A stretch of DNA of 64,000 bases from Aradus depressus (GCA_963662175.1 OY759217.1:52738108-52802107); one strand, 5' to 3'. Numbered from the stretch's first letter, positions 51,466-62,699 are shown. Numbers and translations are program-made. Notes: generated from the letters alone by a model not told the origin.

Positions 51466-52205
51466 GTAATAGCACGTCACATATTTTAATTGAAATAGCA
51501 GTCTGCTACTGTTGTAAGAAAATAACTTTTGGAAAATAACAAATAAAAAATAACAGTTTGTTAAATAGGAACCCAGGCCCTGGAGGCACCCTCAGGATCC
51601 AGTACACCTCTACCGTCCTAATAGCCACGTCACATATTTTAATTTAAATAGCAGTCTGCTACTGTTGTAAGAAAATAACTTTTGGAAAATAACAGATATA
51701 AAAATAACAGTTTGTTAAACAGGAACCCAGGCCCTGAGGGCACCCTCAGGATCCAGTACACCTCTACCGTCCTAATAGCCACGTCACATATTTTAATTTA
51801 AATAGCAGTCTGCTACTGTTGTAAGAAAATAACTTTTGGAAAATAACAGATATAAAAATAACAGTTTGTTAAACAGGAACCCAGGCCCTGAGGGCACCCT
51901 CAGGATCCAGTACACCTCTACCGTCCTAATAGCCACGTCACATATTTTAATTTAAATAGCAGTCTGCTACTGTTGTAAGAAAATAACTTTTGGAAAATAA
52001 CAGATATAAAAATAACAGTTTGTTAAACAGGAACCCAGGCCCTGAGGGCACCCTCAGGATCCAGTACACCTCTACCGTCCTAATAGCCACGTCACATATT
52101 TTAATTTAAATAGCAGTCTGCTACTGTTGTAAGAAAATAACTTGGAAAATAACAGTTTGTTAAGTAGGAACCCAGTCCCTGGAGGCACCCTCAGGCTCCT
52201 GTTCC
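51466..52205. repeat. about 154-bp tandem array, 4 to 5 copies
   Basis: The unit contains CACGTCACATATTTTAATTT, GCAGTCTGCTACTGTTGTAA, GAAAATAACTTTTGGAAAAT, GGAACCCAGGCCCTGAGGGC and CCAGTACACCTCTACCGTCC. Central copies are almost identical and the outer ones diverge, as expected for unequal exchange. Confidence 0.9.
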
Positions 52206-52659
52206 CTTCTACCGTCCTAATCCTGGTTCTTCCTGCTTATCCCCGGGTCTCTTGGTTTTTTTTTGTTATCTCCCAAAAACTGTCCACCTGTCATCTGCCT
52301 GCCTCTACCGCCCCGCCCCCCCCCCCCCCCTCTAAATGCTCTGTTACTCATATTTATTCATTGGTGTTGACGGAAACGTTTTTTGTTGTTTTTTTCGACT
52401 CCACTGAATCGGTTTTTATTTTTAAAAAAGTGGTAAGTCAAGCAGTCTGCAGACGACGACCGGTCCCTCAGCCGACCGTTAAGGGGGGGGGGGGGGGGAC
52501 ATTTAAACTTCACTGGAGTCATTTATTTTATTTATTTTTAAATTTATTTTTCCTCATTTGCTCAGTCTGTCTTCGGATCAGCTGCTGGTTACCCACTTTG
52601 TCCGTTTGACACAATTGTTGCACCTTTCGGTATTTTAAAGGAGAACAAGAAAAAAAAGT
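52206..52659. other. intronic stretch with C and G tracts
   Basis: A C14-15 tract (52316-52330) and a G15 tract (52483-52497) lie 150 bp apart. The open frame at 52142-52609 begins in the array and has no domain; rejected as a gene. Confidence 0.5.
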
Positions 52660-53160
52660 CATCGGTGAATCACCGGCAATGTACTTCCCCAGAACGAATT
52701 AACTTTTCGCTCCCCTCCGAAACCAGTCGACCGTTTGTTAATATTCAGTAGTTGACTTACATACTCCTAAATCCTTTAAAATACACTAAATTTTATATTA
52801 CATCGGCGGTTTTTGAATTGAGCCCCCCTGTGATCCCCCCCCCCCCCCCCTTCCCATCTGCTGAAAATTAATAATATCCATCCTTATGGGGTTTTGAATT
52901 CATATATTTAATTTTTGGTCGATGAATTCATTACAACCCGGTTATTTGGAGTTTTTGTGTCAGGCCTCTCTCCCTAATCCCCCCTTCCCTTTGGACGATT
53001 TGACTGAAAATCAATAGGTGTCGTCGTTGTCTGGTTCTCGATCCCCATATAAAATTTCATTATTATACATTCATTCTATCGGGAGTTATCTTGTTCACAA
53101 ACACACACACAGACAGACACCAATTTCTTTTCTCATATTACGAATCTGGAGGTCAGATGA
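52660..53160 (-). repeat. family B copy
   Basis: It starts with CATCGGTGAATCACCGGCAA, TGTACTTCCCCAG, then CTCCCCTCCGAAACCAGTCG, a C15 tract (52837-52851), AAAATCAATAGGTGTCGTCG, CATTCATTCTATCGGGAGTT and (CA)n. It ends near TTTTCTCATATTACG, where a SINE-2 begins. Confidence 0.8.
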
Positions 53161-53182
53161 AGATTGTTGAATAAGACAAAAG

Positions 53183-53350
53183 CTAGAGCGTAGGGATCAG
53201 GTCGCATGGTTGCGGGTTCTAATTTCGTCTGGGAGGGAGTTTTATTTAATAGATAAAACTCACTCCTCGGACCATGGATGTTTGTGTAAATAATCAATAA
53301 CACCGTTATAGCTAATATGCATCGTAGCCAATAAAAAACAAAGAAGTGAT
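53183..53350 (+). mobile_element. SINE-2 copy
   Basis: GCTAGAGCGTAGGGATCAGG, TCGCATGGTTGCGGGTTCTA, GGGAGGGAGTTTTATTTAAT, CGGACCATGGATGTTTGTG and AGCTAATATGCATCGTAGCC match the copy at 18232-18482 in opposite orientation. It lacks the long poly-A. Confidence 0.8.
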
Positions 53351-53394
53351 CGGCTAGCCGGCTTTCGAGGTTGTCCTCATCATTTTTTACTTCC

Positions 53395-54024
53395 CAGATA
53401 TATGAAGTATAGGGGAAGTTATGTAATTGGTCAGAAAACTGTACATTTTCAACATACCGCTTGTATTTATAACAATCAAAAATCTCTTCTAATGAAAGTT
53501 GAAAAGCACATTTTAAATGAAGTACGAGTTTTCAAAGGCTTTTCAAAGTTTTGTCAGAAACCACCTTACTAGAATATCTCGAAACGAAATTGTTATGCGA
53601 GAATGGTTTGTCCAATTTGCAGAAAAATAGTTAAAACGCATGGCAACGAATTTCAAAATGTTTTTTTGAAAAAAAGATCAAAAATCTGATGTGAAAACAA
53701 GACTTTTTTATACCAACCACATTTTACAGATCACACTCCCTCCCCCTTTTAAATTCATTTCATAGCACTTGGTTCGTATTGGTTCTATCTCAAATCTGAT
53801 AACGAACAGTTTTGGTAAGGTTTAATTTTTCGTTAGGAGTAACCGTTTTTGCGTAAATCAAGCAACGTCTAAAAAAATGAGTTTCGGGACGGTTTTCGCC
53901 ATGTTTCTGTAAAACGAGCGACCTTCGAAAAATGTATTGAATATAAAAAGGGCTTTTCAGGTTTCTCTACAAGTTTTATTTGAAAAATCTTTGATTAGGT
54001 TATGAATATATAAGAGGTATCATC
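53395..54024. other. intronic stretch starting with a family B end
   Basis: TATGAAGTATAGGGGAAGTT with TATGTAATTGGTCAGAAAAC at 53401-53445 is one family B terminus. The rest (to 54024) is AT-rich, partly resembling 1220-1330 (GACGGTTTTCG..CCTTCGAAAAA TGTATT), so another old repeat is likely. Confidence 0.5.
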
Positions 54025-54032
54025 TTGTAAAG

Positions 54033-54414
54033 CAGGAGCGGCCAAACCGCGGGCCGCCTTGAATAATTTTCCGGCACGCGAGATTCATCACAATTTTACA
54101 AAATATGTTTTTGCACAAAAACAAAAGCAAATACATGCATTGAGATCGACTTGCAAAGCTAAGTGAAAGAGTTGAGAAACAATATCTCACTAATTAAATA
54201 TTATTCGATAATTAATTCCATTATTATATTATCTATGTTTGTATATGTATGAATGATAATAAAAACAATAATAATAATTCATTTTGTTTTAAATTTTCAC
54301 TACAAAAAATTTTTGTAGTGGTTCAAATCTAATATGGGGATATTTTATATGACTCGCCGGATTATAATGACTTTCCAATGTAGCCCGCAAGTTCATGTGG
54401 GTTGGCCACCCCTG
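54033..54414. mobile_element. non-autonomous hAT element, 382 bp
   Basis: The ends are CAGGAGCGGCCAAACCGCGG at the left and GGTTGGCCACCCCTG at the right, the classic CAGGGGTGGCCAA hAT terminus. The 8-bp duplication is TTGTAAAG (54025-54032) and TTGTAGAG (54415-54422). No ORF. It is a different family from the element at 7227. Confidence 0.88.
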
Positions 54415-54485
54415 TTGTAGAGTGTACTTAGTTAGAGCCAGAAGAAGAGTGGTCTTAATTTCGGCCGATTACAGTCAAAATTTGT

Positions 54486-54595
54486 TCAGATCTAAGGCTC
54501 ATGTCTACCAGAGTGACGAAAGAGCGCTCTGGTAGTAGGCGATATGACCTCTATGTTAAAGCCCGGGCAGGAGTCACAATAACTAATTAGAACAC
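54486..54595 (+). mobile_element. SINE-A 3' fragment
   Basis: CTAAGGCTCATGTCTACCAG, GCGCTCTGGTAGTAGGCGAT and AAAGCCCGGGCAGGAGTCAC followed by AATAACTAATT: the last 110 bp of the SINE. Confidence 0.8.
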
Positions 54596-56311
54596 TGGCC
54601 TCCCATTGTTCTCCTAGTTTTCTCACCCCGAGCCTTCCTATCACGGGAAGACATTGTATTATGCTATGGTTAGAACCGAATTAACTTGTCAACGTTAACA
54701 TTTACGGTTATCCTAAAACGTCGGGTGACTGATGCAATTAGTATTATTCTCTATCATATTATTATATGAAGTCTTACGATTCTATATATAATGTTTATTA
54801 ACATACCTACTAAAGCCCAGATTGTCTGACTATGTATCGACTTATCGTCCTCACAGCTTGATTCAATGTTTATTTATCTATATAATAAGACATGTTGTTC
54901 TATATTTCCTGGTATTTATCTTTATTATATGTATCATTCTTTATAATTTTTTCTTTAAATTTATATGGTATATAACTTACCTGATAACCAGGAAATTAAG
55001 TGGTCTATAAAACATAAGACCTACTTTCATTAATCGTTATAATCGAATTTAGTGCTTTCAAAATGTTAAGTTATAAGGTTTCAAGCTGTATGAAGAATAT
55101 CGAAAATCCACAAGTTTTTCACCGGAAGTTTTCTACTACTTAAATTGTGTAAAAGTTTTGTGTGTCTGTAAACACGATAATTCCAATAGGATGAATGTAT
55201 CGACAGAAAGTAGATCGATATTCCAATAAGAAGGACATTGATACCAACTCTCTTCCCGTGACATTCTCGCACGTGCCGAGAACCAGTATAAAAACTTCCC
55301 CAATTTAATACAAACAATAACATTTATTTGGACCAGCAAAAAAAAGGTGCTATACACAAATATATAAAATAAAGGATTTAAATTTTACATGTGGACTTAA
55401 TTATTTTTGGAATTAGACAATATAAATGTTGAACGTTCTTTCGTTTCTATGAAAATTCTCAGTGACTAACGCGTATTTCAGCGTCACGACTCGCCATTCG
55501 GCCTCCCGCCCTTGGGGTCTCCTTCTTTTTTATCATCATTCTCTTCTAATCCCCTTCGTCTTGTATCGCTGTCAGTTTGCCAGAAGATTGCCCACGTCGA
55601 GGAGTACATCTACTAAGAGGGTGTGTGTGTGTGTGTTTGTGTGGTACAAGAGAAACAAGGAAAAGAACACGGTCGAAGGAATGTTGAGGATCGAAACGGA
55701 CAACGCACCGGGGGAGAGACAGAGATGTAAATCTGAACCAGAAATAAAAGGAATGAAAAGTTGTTGGGGGAGAAGAGATAATTGAAATCGTGATAGCTGT
55801 CTTTAGGGGATTCGTGTCTTCCCATGTCAATTAGTCGGACTTATCTCATTAGACGAATATCGCACGACTTAGGAGGGGGGTCGAGTCCTTCATGTCCCCT
55901 TGTCAGCCTCGTGCTCCACAACACATTACACAAACTCAAGCTAATAGCTAATTCTCCGGAGCGAATATTGAAAACAATATGGAATAGCGAAGAACGGATC
56001 AAATCCCGCAGGCTTCTTTCTCCCCTTCTCACTTCTCACTTCTTACCACACTCTCAAGCGCTTAACGGAAGGGGAGGAGGGATCAGGGGAAGATTTGTTC
56101 AACTCAAAGAACCCTAAGATTCAAAAGTCCCTTTATAAAGTAAATTTGGTTTTAAAGAGAGAGTGCAGACTTAGGTTGAATTCGCCAAATTGCCTGTGAT
56201 TCCGACATCTTTTGAATGAGGAGGTCAAGAGACGGCCATTTTGAACTATAACCGTTCATGTCACTTCCCAGAGCCATCCCTTTTGAACATTTCGCTGCAT
56301 CTTACAGGGTC
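54596..56311. other. intronic stretch with scattered fragments
   Basis: A family B module scrap lies at 55155-55250 (AACACGATAATTCCAATAGG, ATGAATGTATCGACAG). A (TG)n run is at 55619-55641. Open frames at 55462-55830 surround it on both strands without domains. Nothing else is supported. Confidence 0.45.
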
Positions 56312-56323
56312 CAGTTCATGAAC

Positions 56324-56568
56324 ATTCATGAGGCATGAACTTTCCGAGTTTCAGCGCACTCCAGGAACTACAACTATGGTTCCTGACCGGGAGGACGAAG
56401 AGGGCGTTATGGTCCCACACCAGGAACGAAAGCACCCAAGAGCTCAGGGGGTTGGTTTTAGTGGAAACCCACGACGAGGCACCACACTGTTGGGATGCAT
56501 GTGCATCCCTTCGTTGTAAGTATTCCCATCGCCCTGAGGAAAAAAAAAAAAAAAAAAAAAAAAAAATG
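56324..56568 (+). mobile_element. retroposed sequence with poly-A tail, origin unknown
   Basis: A GC-richer insert of about 215 bp ends in A28 or so (56539-56566). Flanks CAGTTCATGAAC (56312-56323) and CAGTTCATGGAAC (56569-56581) look like a target duplication with one inserted base. Pol III boxes are not clear, so it may be an unrecognised SINE or a retrocopy of a host RNA. Open frames in it lack homology. Confidence 0.55.
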
Positions 56569-56581
56569 CAGTTCATGGAAC

Positions 56582-57066
56582 GCGAACGAACCTACATGGC
56601 ATTCTAAAGGTTGTCGAATGATTTCCTCCTTGAAAAGCGCTGAAGGTTTGTGAATGTCCTCATCATCGCAGCTGTTATTCATCTTACTTTTTATTTTCTT
56701 TTGATAATGGCCATGACTCGGCCACCTATCACGTTACACGACTTCCCCTCCTAGAAGTTATGTCGGAACTTCTTGGACAGTGTTGTAACACTATTAAAAA
56801 ACTGGTTTTATGGGTCATTTAAATAATAAAAACGTCCTCTTACTGTATGATGTAGAGTCCCAGGAGAAGGAAGGACTTCTTCGTAATTAAATGTCTTCCA
56901 TTATCTGACCGCTTTTGGAGAAACAGAAAAAACTGTGAGCTTGAACTGAATGAATTTAACTGCATCAGTGAATGATATAATTTCGGGGAATTGGTAAAAA
57001 ATTATATAGCTTGGGTGCCACAGTAGAGGAAGCAAACTAATGCCGCCCCTCTCCTTACACACTAAA
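56582..57066. other. intronic stretch without recognised content
   Basis: Mixed composition; no ORF, repeat border or RNA is recognised. Confidence 0.5.
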
Positions 57067-57480
57067 AAAAAGTTGTCGGTGAATCACCGATAAGGTACTT
57101 CCCCAACACGATTTATACATTTAAGTTTCCGCTCTCCCTCCAAAACCAATCGACCGTTTGCCATAAAAATGAATAGTCGACTTTCTGGATCTTCACACTA
57201 AATGTTGTTACATCGGCAGTTATTGGAATTGAGTTGAGTTCCCTTCTAATGAGGCCGTTCTCTTTGGCCTATTTTGCTGAAAATTGATAGGTGTCGTCCT
57301 TTTTGGGGTTTGAATTTGTATACAAAATGTTATGTTAATATATTCATTATAAAGGTAGTTATTACAGTTAGCCCCCGACCTAATCCTCTTTCTATTCGGC
57401 TGAATATCAATTGGTTTTGTCCTAATGGGACTCCGAATAGACATATAAAGTTTATGAATTTCTGACCGATTACATTGGCG
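57067..57480 (-). repeat. family B copy
   Basis: AAGTTGTCGGTGAATCACCG near 57071, AAGGTACTTCCCCAACACG, CTCCCTCCAAAACCAATCGA, AAAATTGATAGGTGTCGTCC and TTGGTTTTGTCCTAATGGG follow the reverse order; it breaks off at GACCGATTACATTGG. A plus-strand scrap follows at 57795-57905. Confidence 0.8.
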
Positions 57481-57905
57481 AGGGGAATAAAAAAAAATTG
57501 CTGATTTGTATTTAAAAACAAAAACATTCATTATTGTTATTAATCAATCAATAATAATAAAGCAATTGTGCAAAACACAAACACAATTGTAAAATTCTCT
57601 CAATTTTATGAGGTTTCAATTTTCCCGGCCTAGGCAGCTGCCTTTCTTTGTCCTTGTGTCGAAGTATTGATTATGTATTTTCGAAATGTTTCATGTATTT
57701 CCAGATGACATCTGTTGCTTACTTTTTTCCGACAATCCGTCTAGAGACGTCCCTGAGATTTGACAGTATTTCGGGACACTTGCACATGACCTTCATGACC
57801 CCAAGAAGGGATCCCCATAAGAAATACACACCTGTTGATTATCAGACAAATCGGCCTAAGAGACTAAGAAAGGGGGCTTAACAACTTAACATTTCAATAA
57901 CTCCA

Positions 57906-58876
57906 GAGGAAATTTGTGCAAAACTTTAGGAAATGAAGTATTGCAGATATATCCCATGGTCTGGATGTGGTTTTTCATGAAGGATTTTTATGTAGATGTT
58001 TTTTCTGTTATGATGGAATATAGAAAGTGCATCTGTGGAGATGCATTATTTAGCTTTGTAGCCCCCCCTACTCTCAAGTGCAGTAGATGCAGGGAGGGGA
58101 TGCAGCTAGGTAGCTCCGCCTCCAGAAACACGCCCATGTCCTACCTTTCACCTGACACCAGACTCTGGCAGCTATAGCTGTCATGTGGCACTATTGCCAA
58201 TGGTGGCGTAGACGGAGGGTGAGGGGTCTTCTATTAACCCCCCTCTCAAATCCATCCCCTTTTTAAACGCCTCTCGTTATTTTTTATATAAACCTCTTCA
58301 GTTCTTCCTCTTCTAAGGGGGTGGAAGAGGGGGCAATATGTTTTCTCAGTTACTATTGGTCCTACGTAAGAAAGTTACTGAATCAGAGACATTTTTATTT
58401 TAAACATTTTCTGTACTACATACATTTATTCTTGATACTTAAAATTAATTACATATAACACACATTACTCAATTCACTGGAACAACTGGAAATAAACAGA
58501 GCACTACAAGAAAGAAATTGTATGAACGATGAGACCAATCTCAAATATTCACCCCTTTTATCGCCAATAATATACTCATACAGTCACGGTTTATACGTAC
58601 TTACTTTCTCAAAACTGTGTATTTTTTATTAATATATTTATAATAATAATAATTTTTATTGTTTAAAGGGATCACTCCTATAGAATTGAGTCAGTGACCA
58701 TTATTTTTACAATATTAACATAATAATGACACATATAAAACAATAATTACATATATAAAGGAACCTTTAACAAAATAAATAAATAACATAAATACATTTA
58801 AAAAAGTATACTTATAATAAGTAATTACAAATTAATAATAATAATAATGGAACATCATATATTTACTATTGTCATA
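57906..58876. other. intronic stretch, possible retroelement 3' end
   Basis: (AAT)n followed by TTTTTATTGTTTAAAGGGAT at 58641-58672 looks like the reverse of a LINE 3' end. The frame at 57914-58177 is open but unrecognised. Confidence 0.4.
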
Positions 58877-59078
58877 TAGTTAGTTATTGTCACTCATGCC
58901 CGGGCTTTTAACTGCAAGGTCATATCGCCTACTACCTGAGCGCTCTGGTCGACATGAGCCCGACTCTACTCTGGGAGTCCTAAATTTTGCCTATCCTAAA
59001 TTTTTATTCACCTAGGCTAGTGGTCTTTAGCGAGTACCTGACATCGTATAGGCTCGGGACCATCGCTTAACGTCCCCT
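58877..59078 (-). mobile_element. SINE-A, head-truncated
   Basis: GTTATTGTCACTCATGCCCG, GGTCATATCGCCTACTACCT, GACATGAGCCCGACTCTACT, CCTATCCTAAATTTTTATTC and GGACCATCGCTTAACGTCCC, then a T10 run where the tRNA end should be. The CTTTCGTCACT segment is deleted. Confidence 0.85.
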
Positions 59079-59375
59079 TTTTTTTTTTTACTTTTTAATC
59101 AGTGCTGATACTATTTAACATTTTTGTTTTTTTATTAAAATTTCATTTTGAGAGGTAATTTTATTTTTAATGTTTTTTATTTTGTTACTGTACTGTACAA
59201 AAACCTGTGAAAAACCCTCTGGGGGCTGAAAGGAGACAGGAAAAACCCTCTGGGGGCTGAAAAGGGCCAGTTTGGATTGTAAACTTGTTGAACATCCATT
59301 TATGTTTTTTGGTGAAGTTAAAGATAATGTGTGTAAATAACATTTTAGGGTAGCGAAAGAGGCGAGAGGTATGTA

Positions 59376-59862
59376 GCTAGCTTAAGGTGATCATCCGTCC
59401 CGATTTTTGAGGTTGGGTCCCGAAATTTTTAGAGCGTCATTCGAGACGGCCGTTTGTCCCGAATTTAGTTATGGGATTGTCATTTCAACAAAAAATTTCA
59501 ACTATCGTACCAACCTCTCGGCATAATCCAAGCGAGTTGCATTATGGGATACCATGGGGCAAATAATCAACATTACGAGTGATACGATTGAGAAATAATA
59601 TTTATATAAGATTGGGCTCAATCCCGAACTAATGTTTACACCTGTTTGGCCCACGGGTGCCGTCTATGCTCTATGCTCTATGCTCTATGCTCTATGAGCG
59701 TATATAATATGCTAAAGGTTGCTGAATTCTTGCTTTGCCTTCCTGGAACAAATGCACCAACTGAAAGAATTTTTTCTTTAATGAACGATTTGTGGTCACC
59801 AGAAAAATTATTTTGGAGCGTCCCGAATTCTGTTCCAAAAAATATGGTCACCTTAAGCTAGC
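59376..59862 (+). mobile_element. deleted hAT-type transposon with transposase C-terminus
   Basis: GCTAGCTTAAGGTGATCAT at 59376-59394 and its reverse complement (ATGGTCACCTTAAGCTAGC, one mismatch) at 59844-59862 are terminal repeats, with CGTCCCG-rich subterminal text on both sides. Between them one coding scrap remains (59709-59807). The outermost GCTAGC may be target sequence. Confidence 0.7.
59709..59807 (+). pseudogene. hAT transposase dimerisation domain fragment
   Basis: Translation MLKVAEFLLCLPGTNAPTER followed by IFSLMNDLWSPEK is the conserved C-terminal hAT dimerisation motif (LPGTNA-ER-FSLMN--W). No BED finger or catalytic core is present. The pentamer run CTATG upstream (about 59665-59696) belongs to the deletion scar. 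Confidence 0.8.
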
Positions 59863-60427
59863 TAGTATTCAACACTATGTTTCTCCGGAGCAGGCTGTTA
59901 TCGAGAATTACTGACCTAATACTTATACCTTACCTTCTTAATAAATGCACGATTTTCTTACATTGAAAGGTCTTTTGGTTTCAGTTCAGTTCATTTTCCC
60001 CGCTTTCGTCAGTGTTGGACCCCGTGACATCACGACTAGCGAGCGTGTTATGCAACTGAATATTGTCAACTTTTCGCTTTTAGTTGGAGCGACGAAAAAT
60101 GGGGACTGACTGAAAAAATATACATAAGCATTAATAAATTGAATAGGATCTTTATAATAATTATTTGAACTAATGGTACCTATACCAAAAAATGTTTTTT
60201 TAAAAATATTGTGTATTTCTCAAAGTATATATAAAATATGGGAAGACTTTCGATATTGCTAAGCACGACAACAAATAGACTTAATAAGTTGAACTTCAAC
60301 TTATATAGGCACTTAATATTTGTTACATCGAGTTAGAAGCAATACCACAGATACAATGGAGGATAAGAAATAGTCAATATTTTTAAGAAACATTATTTTC
60401 TTTATTTTACTTTCCCAACTAAACGAA
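59863..60427. other. intronic stretch without recognised content
   Basis: AT-rich apart from a patch at 59990-60090. A segment around 60185-60260 (TTTTTAAAAATATTGTGTAT..ATATGGGAAGAC) resembles 790-840, so another dispersed repeat may exist. Confidence 0.45.
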
Positions 60428-60607
60428 GCTCATTTTGAAATACCGGAAGTAGTGGAGGTCCTCAAAGAATCCTACATACGAATGCAGACAACAATGGCCA
60501 ACCACCCAAATCCACTGGTCCGGGAAATTGCTGAACATCCACCACCTTTACCACTGGAACGCAGACTTAAAGAGAAACGACCGCATGATTTTCTTCTCAT
60601 CAATTAA
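60428..60607 (+). pseudogene. LINE ORF2 C-terminal remnant
   Basis: A 59-codon open frame ends at TAA 60605-60607: HFEIPEVVEVLKESYIRMQT, HPNPLVREIA and RRLKEKRPHDFLLIN. This matches the pattern of Jockey-type ORF2 ends (H--L-IP...HPN-L...RRLKR-RP-DLL). It differs from the LINE at 19601, so another subfamily. A C18-20 run follows at 60668-60688. Confidence 0.72.
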
Positions 60608-60869
60608 TCAAAAGACATTATCTAAGTTTCACAGCTAAGCCCCCCTTGTTGTTATCCACCCATACATCCCCCCCCCCCCCCCCCCCCCTTTATTATGTTC
60701 AATTTATCAAGTTTAAAGTTACTTGTTTAGGGCAATTAATGAATTGTACCTGAGTTCATATCTCATGTTAATTAGGCCATTGGCCAGGTATTATTGTTAT
60801 AGACAGCCCAACTATAATATTCATATATAGAATAATAAAGTTTACAATAATTATTTTTAAAAAAAATTC

Positions 60870-61400
60870 AATGCGGAGTTTTCGACGGAATTTCATGTTT
60901 TTCGACCTCTAGATACCAAATATGAAATTTCCAAACTGTGTCTTTGTGTCTGTGAACACGATAACTCCTTATATAATGAAATCGCGTATCGACACGAATC
61001 TGGGATTCAGAGCCCTCTAATGACGACACCTGTATGTATTTCAGTCAAATCGACCAAAGGGGAGGGAGGGATTAGGGGAAGGTTTAACATGAAAGCTTTA
61101 ATAACTTCCCGATGTAATGAATGTATTCACATGAAATTTCATATTTAAATAATATGAAATGATTGATTTTTAGCCAAATCGACAAAAGGAAGGAAGTGGG
61201 GGGAGGAGGGACTCAATTCAAAAACCATAATAACTGCTGATGTTGAGAATTTTTCGACACAAAATTTAGTATGATTCAGGAGCCCCTACGTAAGTCAACT
61301 ATTGTATACTAGCACAAACGGTTTTGGAGAGGGAGCGAACAAATGATTGATTATTTCATTTTGGGGAAGTACATCGTTGATTCACCGACGTTTTTTAGTC
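60870..61400 (+). repeat. family B copy
   Basis: AATGCGGAGTTTTCGACGGA, TGAACACGATAACTCCTTAT, GACGACACCTGTATGTATTT, GATGTAATGAATGTATTCAC, a second module at 61240-61300, GTTTTGGAGAGGGAGCG and the end ATCGTTGATTCACCGACG near 61372. Confidence 0.8.
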
Positions 61401-61794
61401 TGATTTCACAGTATATCTGCAGAAAACGTTGAGTATCATTAATGGTATTCTTCCTACTTTTGGTTATAGCGCCAGTTCTCAGGGTTGCCAACCATTGAAA
61501 GGTCCTCGTTACAACGGTTCCTGCTAAGGTGTGTCTACTCTAGGAAATAGGAAATTGTAAAAATGATATTTCTTTTATGCTATAAAAATCAGTGAATTGC
61601 TGAGGTCAGTAGGATGGTGCTTAACCGGAGTCGGACGTCAAAAGAATAAATAAACAATTATATATTTGTTTATTGTTAAAGAAATAAATATTTACTGTTT
61701 ATAGTTCTTGTAAAATAAACAACGGTTAATAAACAAACAACTTTACCGTAATTGTAACAAGCTATAAGAATTATATTATAAAATATAAATAAAT
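61401..61794. other. intronic stretch without recognised content
   Basis: AT-rich; nothing recognised. Confidence 0.5.
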
Positions 61795-61965
61795 AACGCG
61801 GGTATCTCGGAGGTAACGTGCTCGCCTACTGTGCTCAGGATCACGGGTTCAAACCCGGCTCAGCCTCTTAAATATATTTAACAAAACTTTGAGTACGCCG
61901 TCCTCCGGATGTCGTTGTAGAGCCACCAGAACGAGCCTTCTCTCTGTCTCTAAGGAGGAGGTCCT
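61795..61965 (+). mobile_element. tRNA-like SINE head, other subfamily
   Basis: AACGCGGGTATCTCGGAGGT (A-box-like), CTCGCCTACTGTGCTCAGGA and the clear B box GGGTTCAAACCCGG are followed by GTACGCCGTCCTCCGGATG, a SINE-A-like body that then ends. Related to the copy at 50440. Confidence 0.7.
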
Positions 61966-61994
61966 CACATCATAAATATAATAATATGCCTCTA

Positions 61995-62375
61995 TACTGT
62001 ACCCAGCTATACGTGTGTCTGTGGACTCGATAACTCCAAATAGAATGAATATATCGACACGAAATTGTATGTGTACCCAAAACCTCAGGAGAACGACACG
62101 TATTGATTTTCAGATAAATCGGCCAAATGTGCAGAGGGATGTTGGTTAAAGGGGGAGGGTGGAGAGGGGAGGGGGGGGGGGGGGGGGGGCATCACAAAGT
62201 TCAACTCAACCAAAATAACTGCCGATGTAATGTGTCAATGTGTCGGTACGAAATTCTGTGAGGATAAAAAAGTATCTGTGTTTTACATTTCTTTGAAAAA
62301 CATTAACCAGGAATGCACTTCCCCAGGTCGAATACTACAACTAAGTTTTCGTTCTCCCTCTGAAATCAGTTTTTT
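61995..62375 (+). repeat. family B copy with long G tract
   Basis: TCTGTGGACTCGATAACTCC, AATGAATATATCGACACGAA, GACACGTATTGATTTTCAG, then a G19 tract (62171-62189), GCCGATGTAATGTGTCAATG and CTTCCCCAGGTCG near 62320. Confidence 0.75.
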
Positions 62376-62500
62376 TTAATTTTCTAATTAATATAAATAA
62401 TTATGTATATATAATTTTTTTTTCTTTTCTAATTAATATAATTATATATATAATTTTTTTTTTCTACATCTCGCACTTTGGGACCTGATGATGGGACTTA

Positions 62501-62649
62501 AGAACGTCCCAAAACATCGGTGGGATAAAGACACTTGCGAGGAGTTTTTTGAAAAATAGTTATTTTTCAATTTAATAAATATTAAGATAACTATTTTTCA
62601 AAAAACTCCTGGCAAATGTCTTTATCCCACCGATGTTTTGGGACGTTCT
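62501..62649. repeat. foldback, 63-bp arms
   Basis: The left arm 62501-62563 (AGAACGTCCCAAAACATCGG, TGGGATAAAGAC...) and right arm 62587-62649 pair at 61 of 63 positions around a 23-nt AT-rich loop. The text CCTGATGATGGGAC just left (62484-62497) belongs to the Penelope-like terminal motif. Confidence 0.88.
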
Positions 62650-62699
62650 AAGTGTCTACTTATTATAAATGTATCTATGTAATAATTTTTTTATATACT

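Noticed and set aside
52142..52609. 155-codon plus-strand frame
   Set aside because: Starts inside the 154-bp array and crosses C and G homopolymers; hydrophobic chance reading with no family.
55462..55830. Opposing 94-107 codon frames around a (TG)n run
   Set aside because: Both strands open without domain or splice signals; driven by composition.
56316..56682. Frames over the A28 run (poly-K or poly-F)
   Set aside because: Homopolymer translation; the block is better explained as a retroposed sequence with a poly-A tail.
57914..58177. 87-codon frame with C-X-C and C-X2-C pairs
   Set aside because: Cysteines suggest a zinc site (CRKCxCG, CSRC) but spacing fits no family and there is no supporting context.
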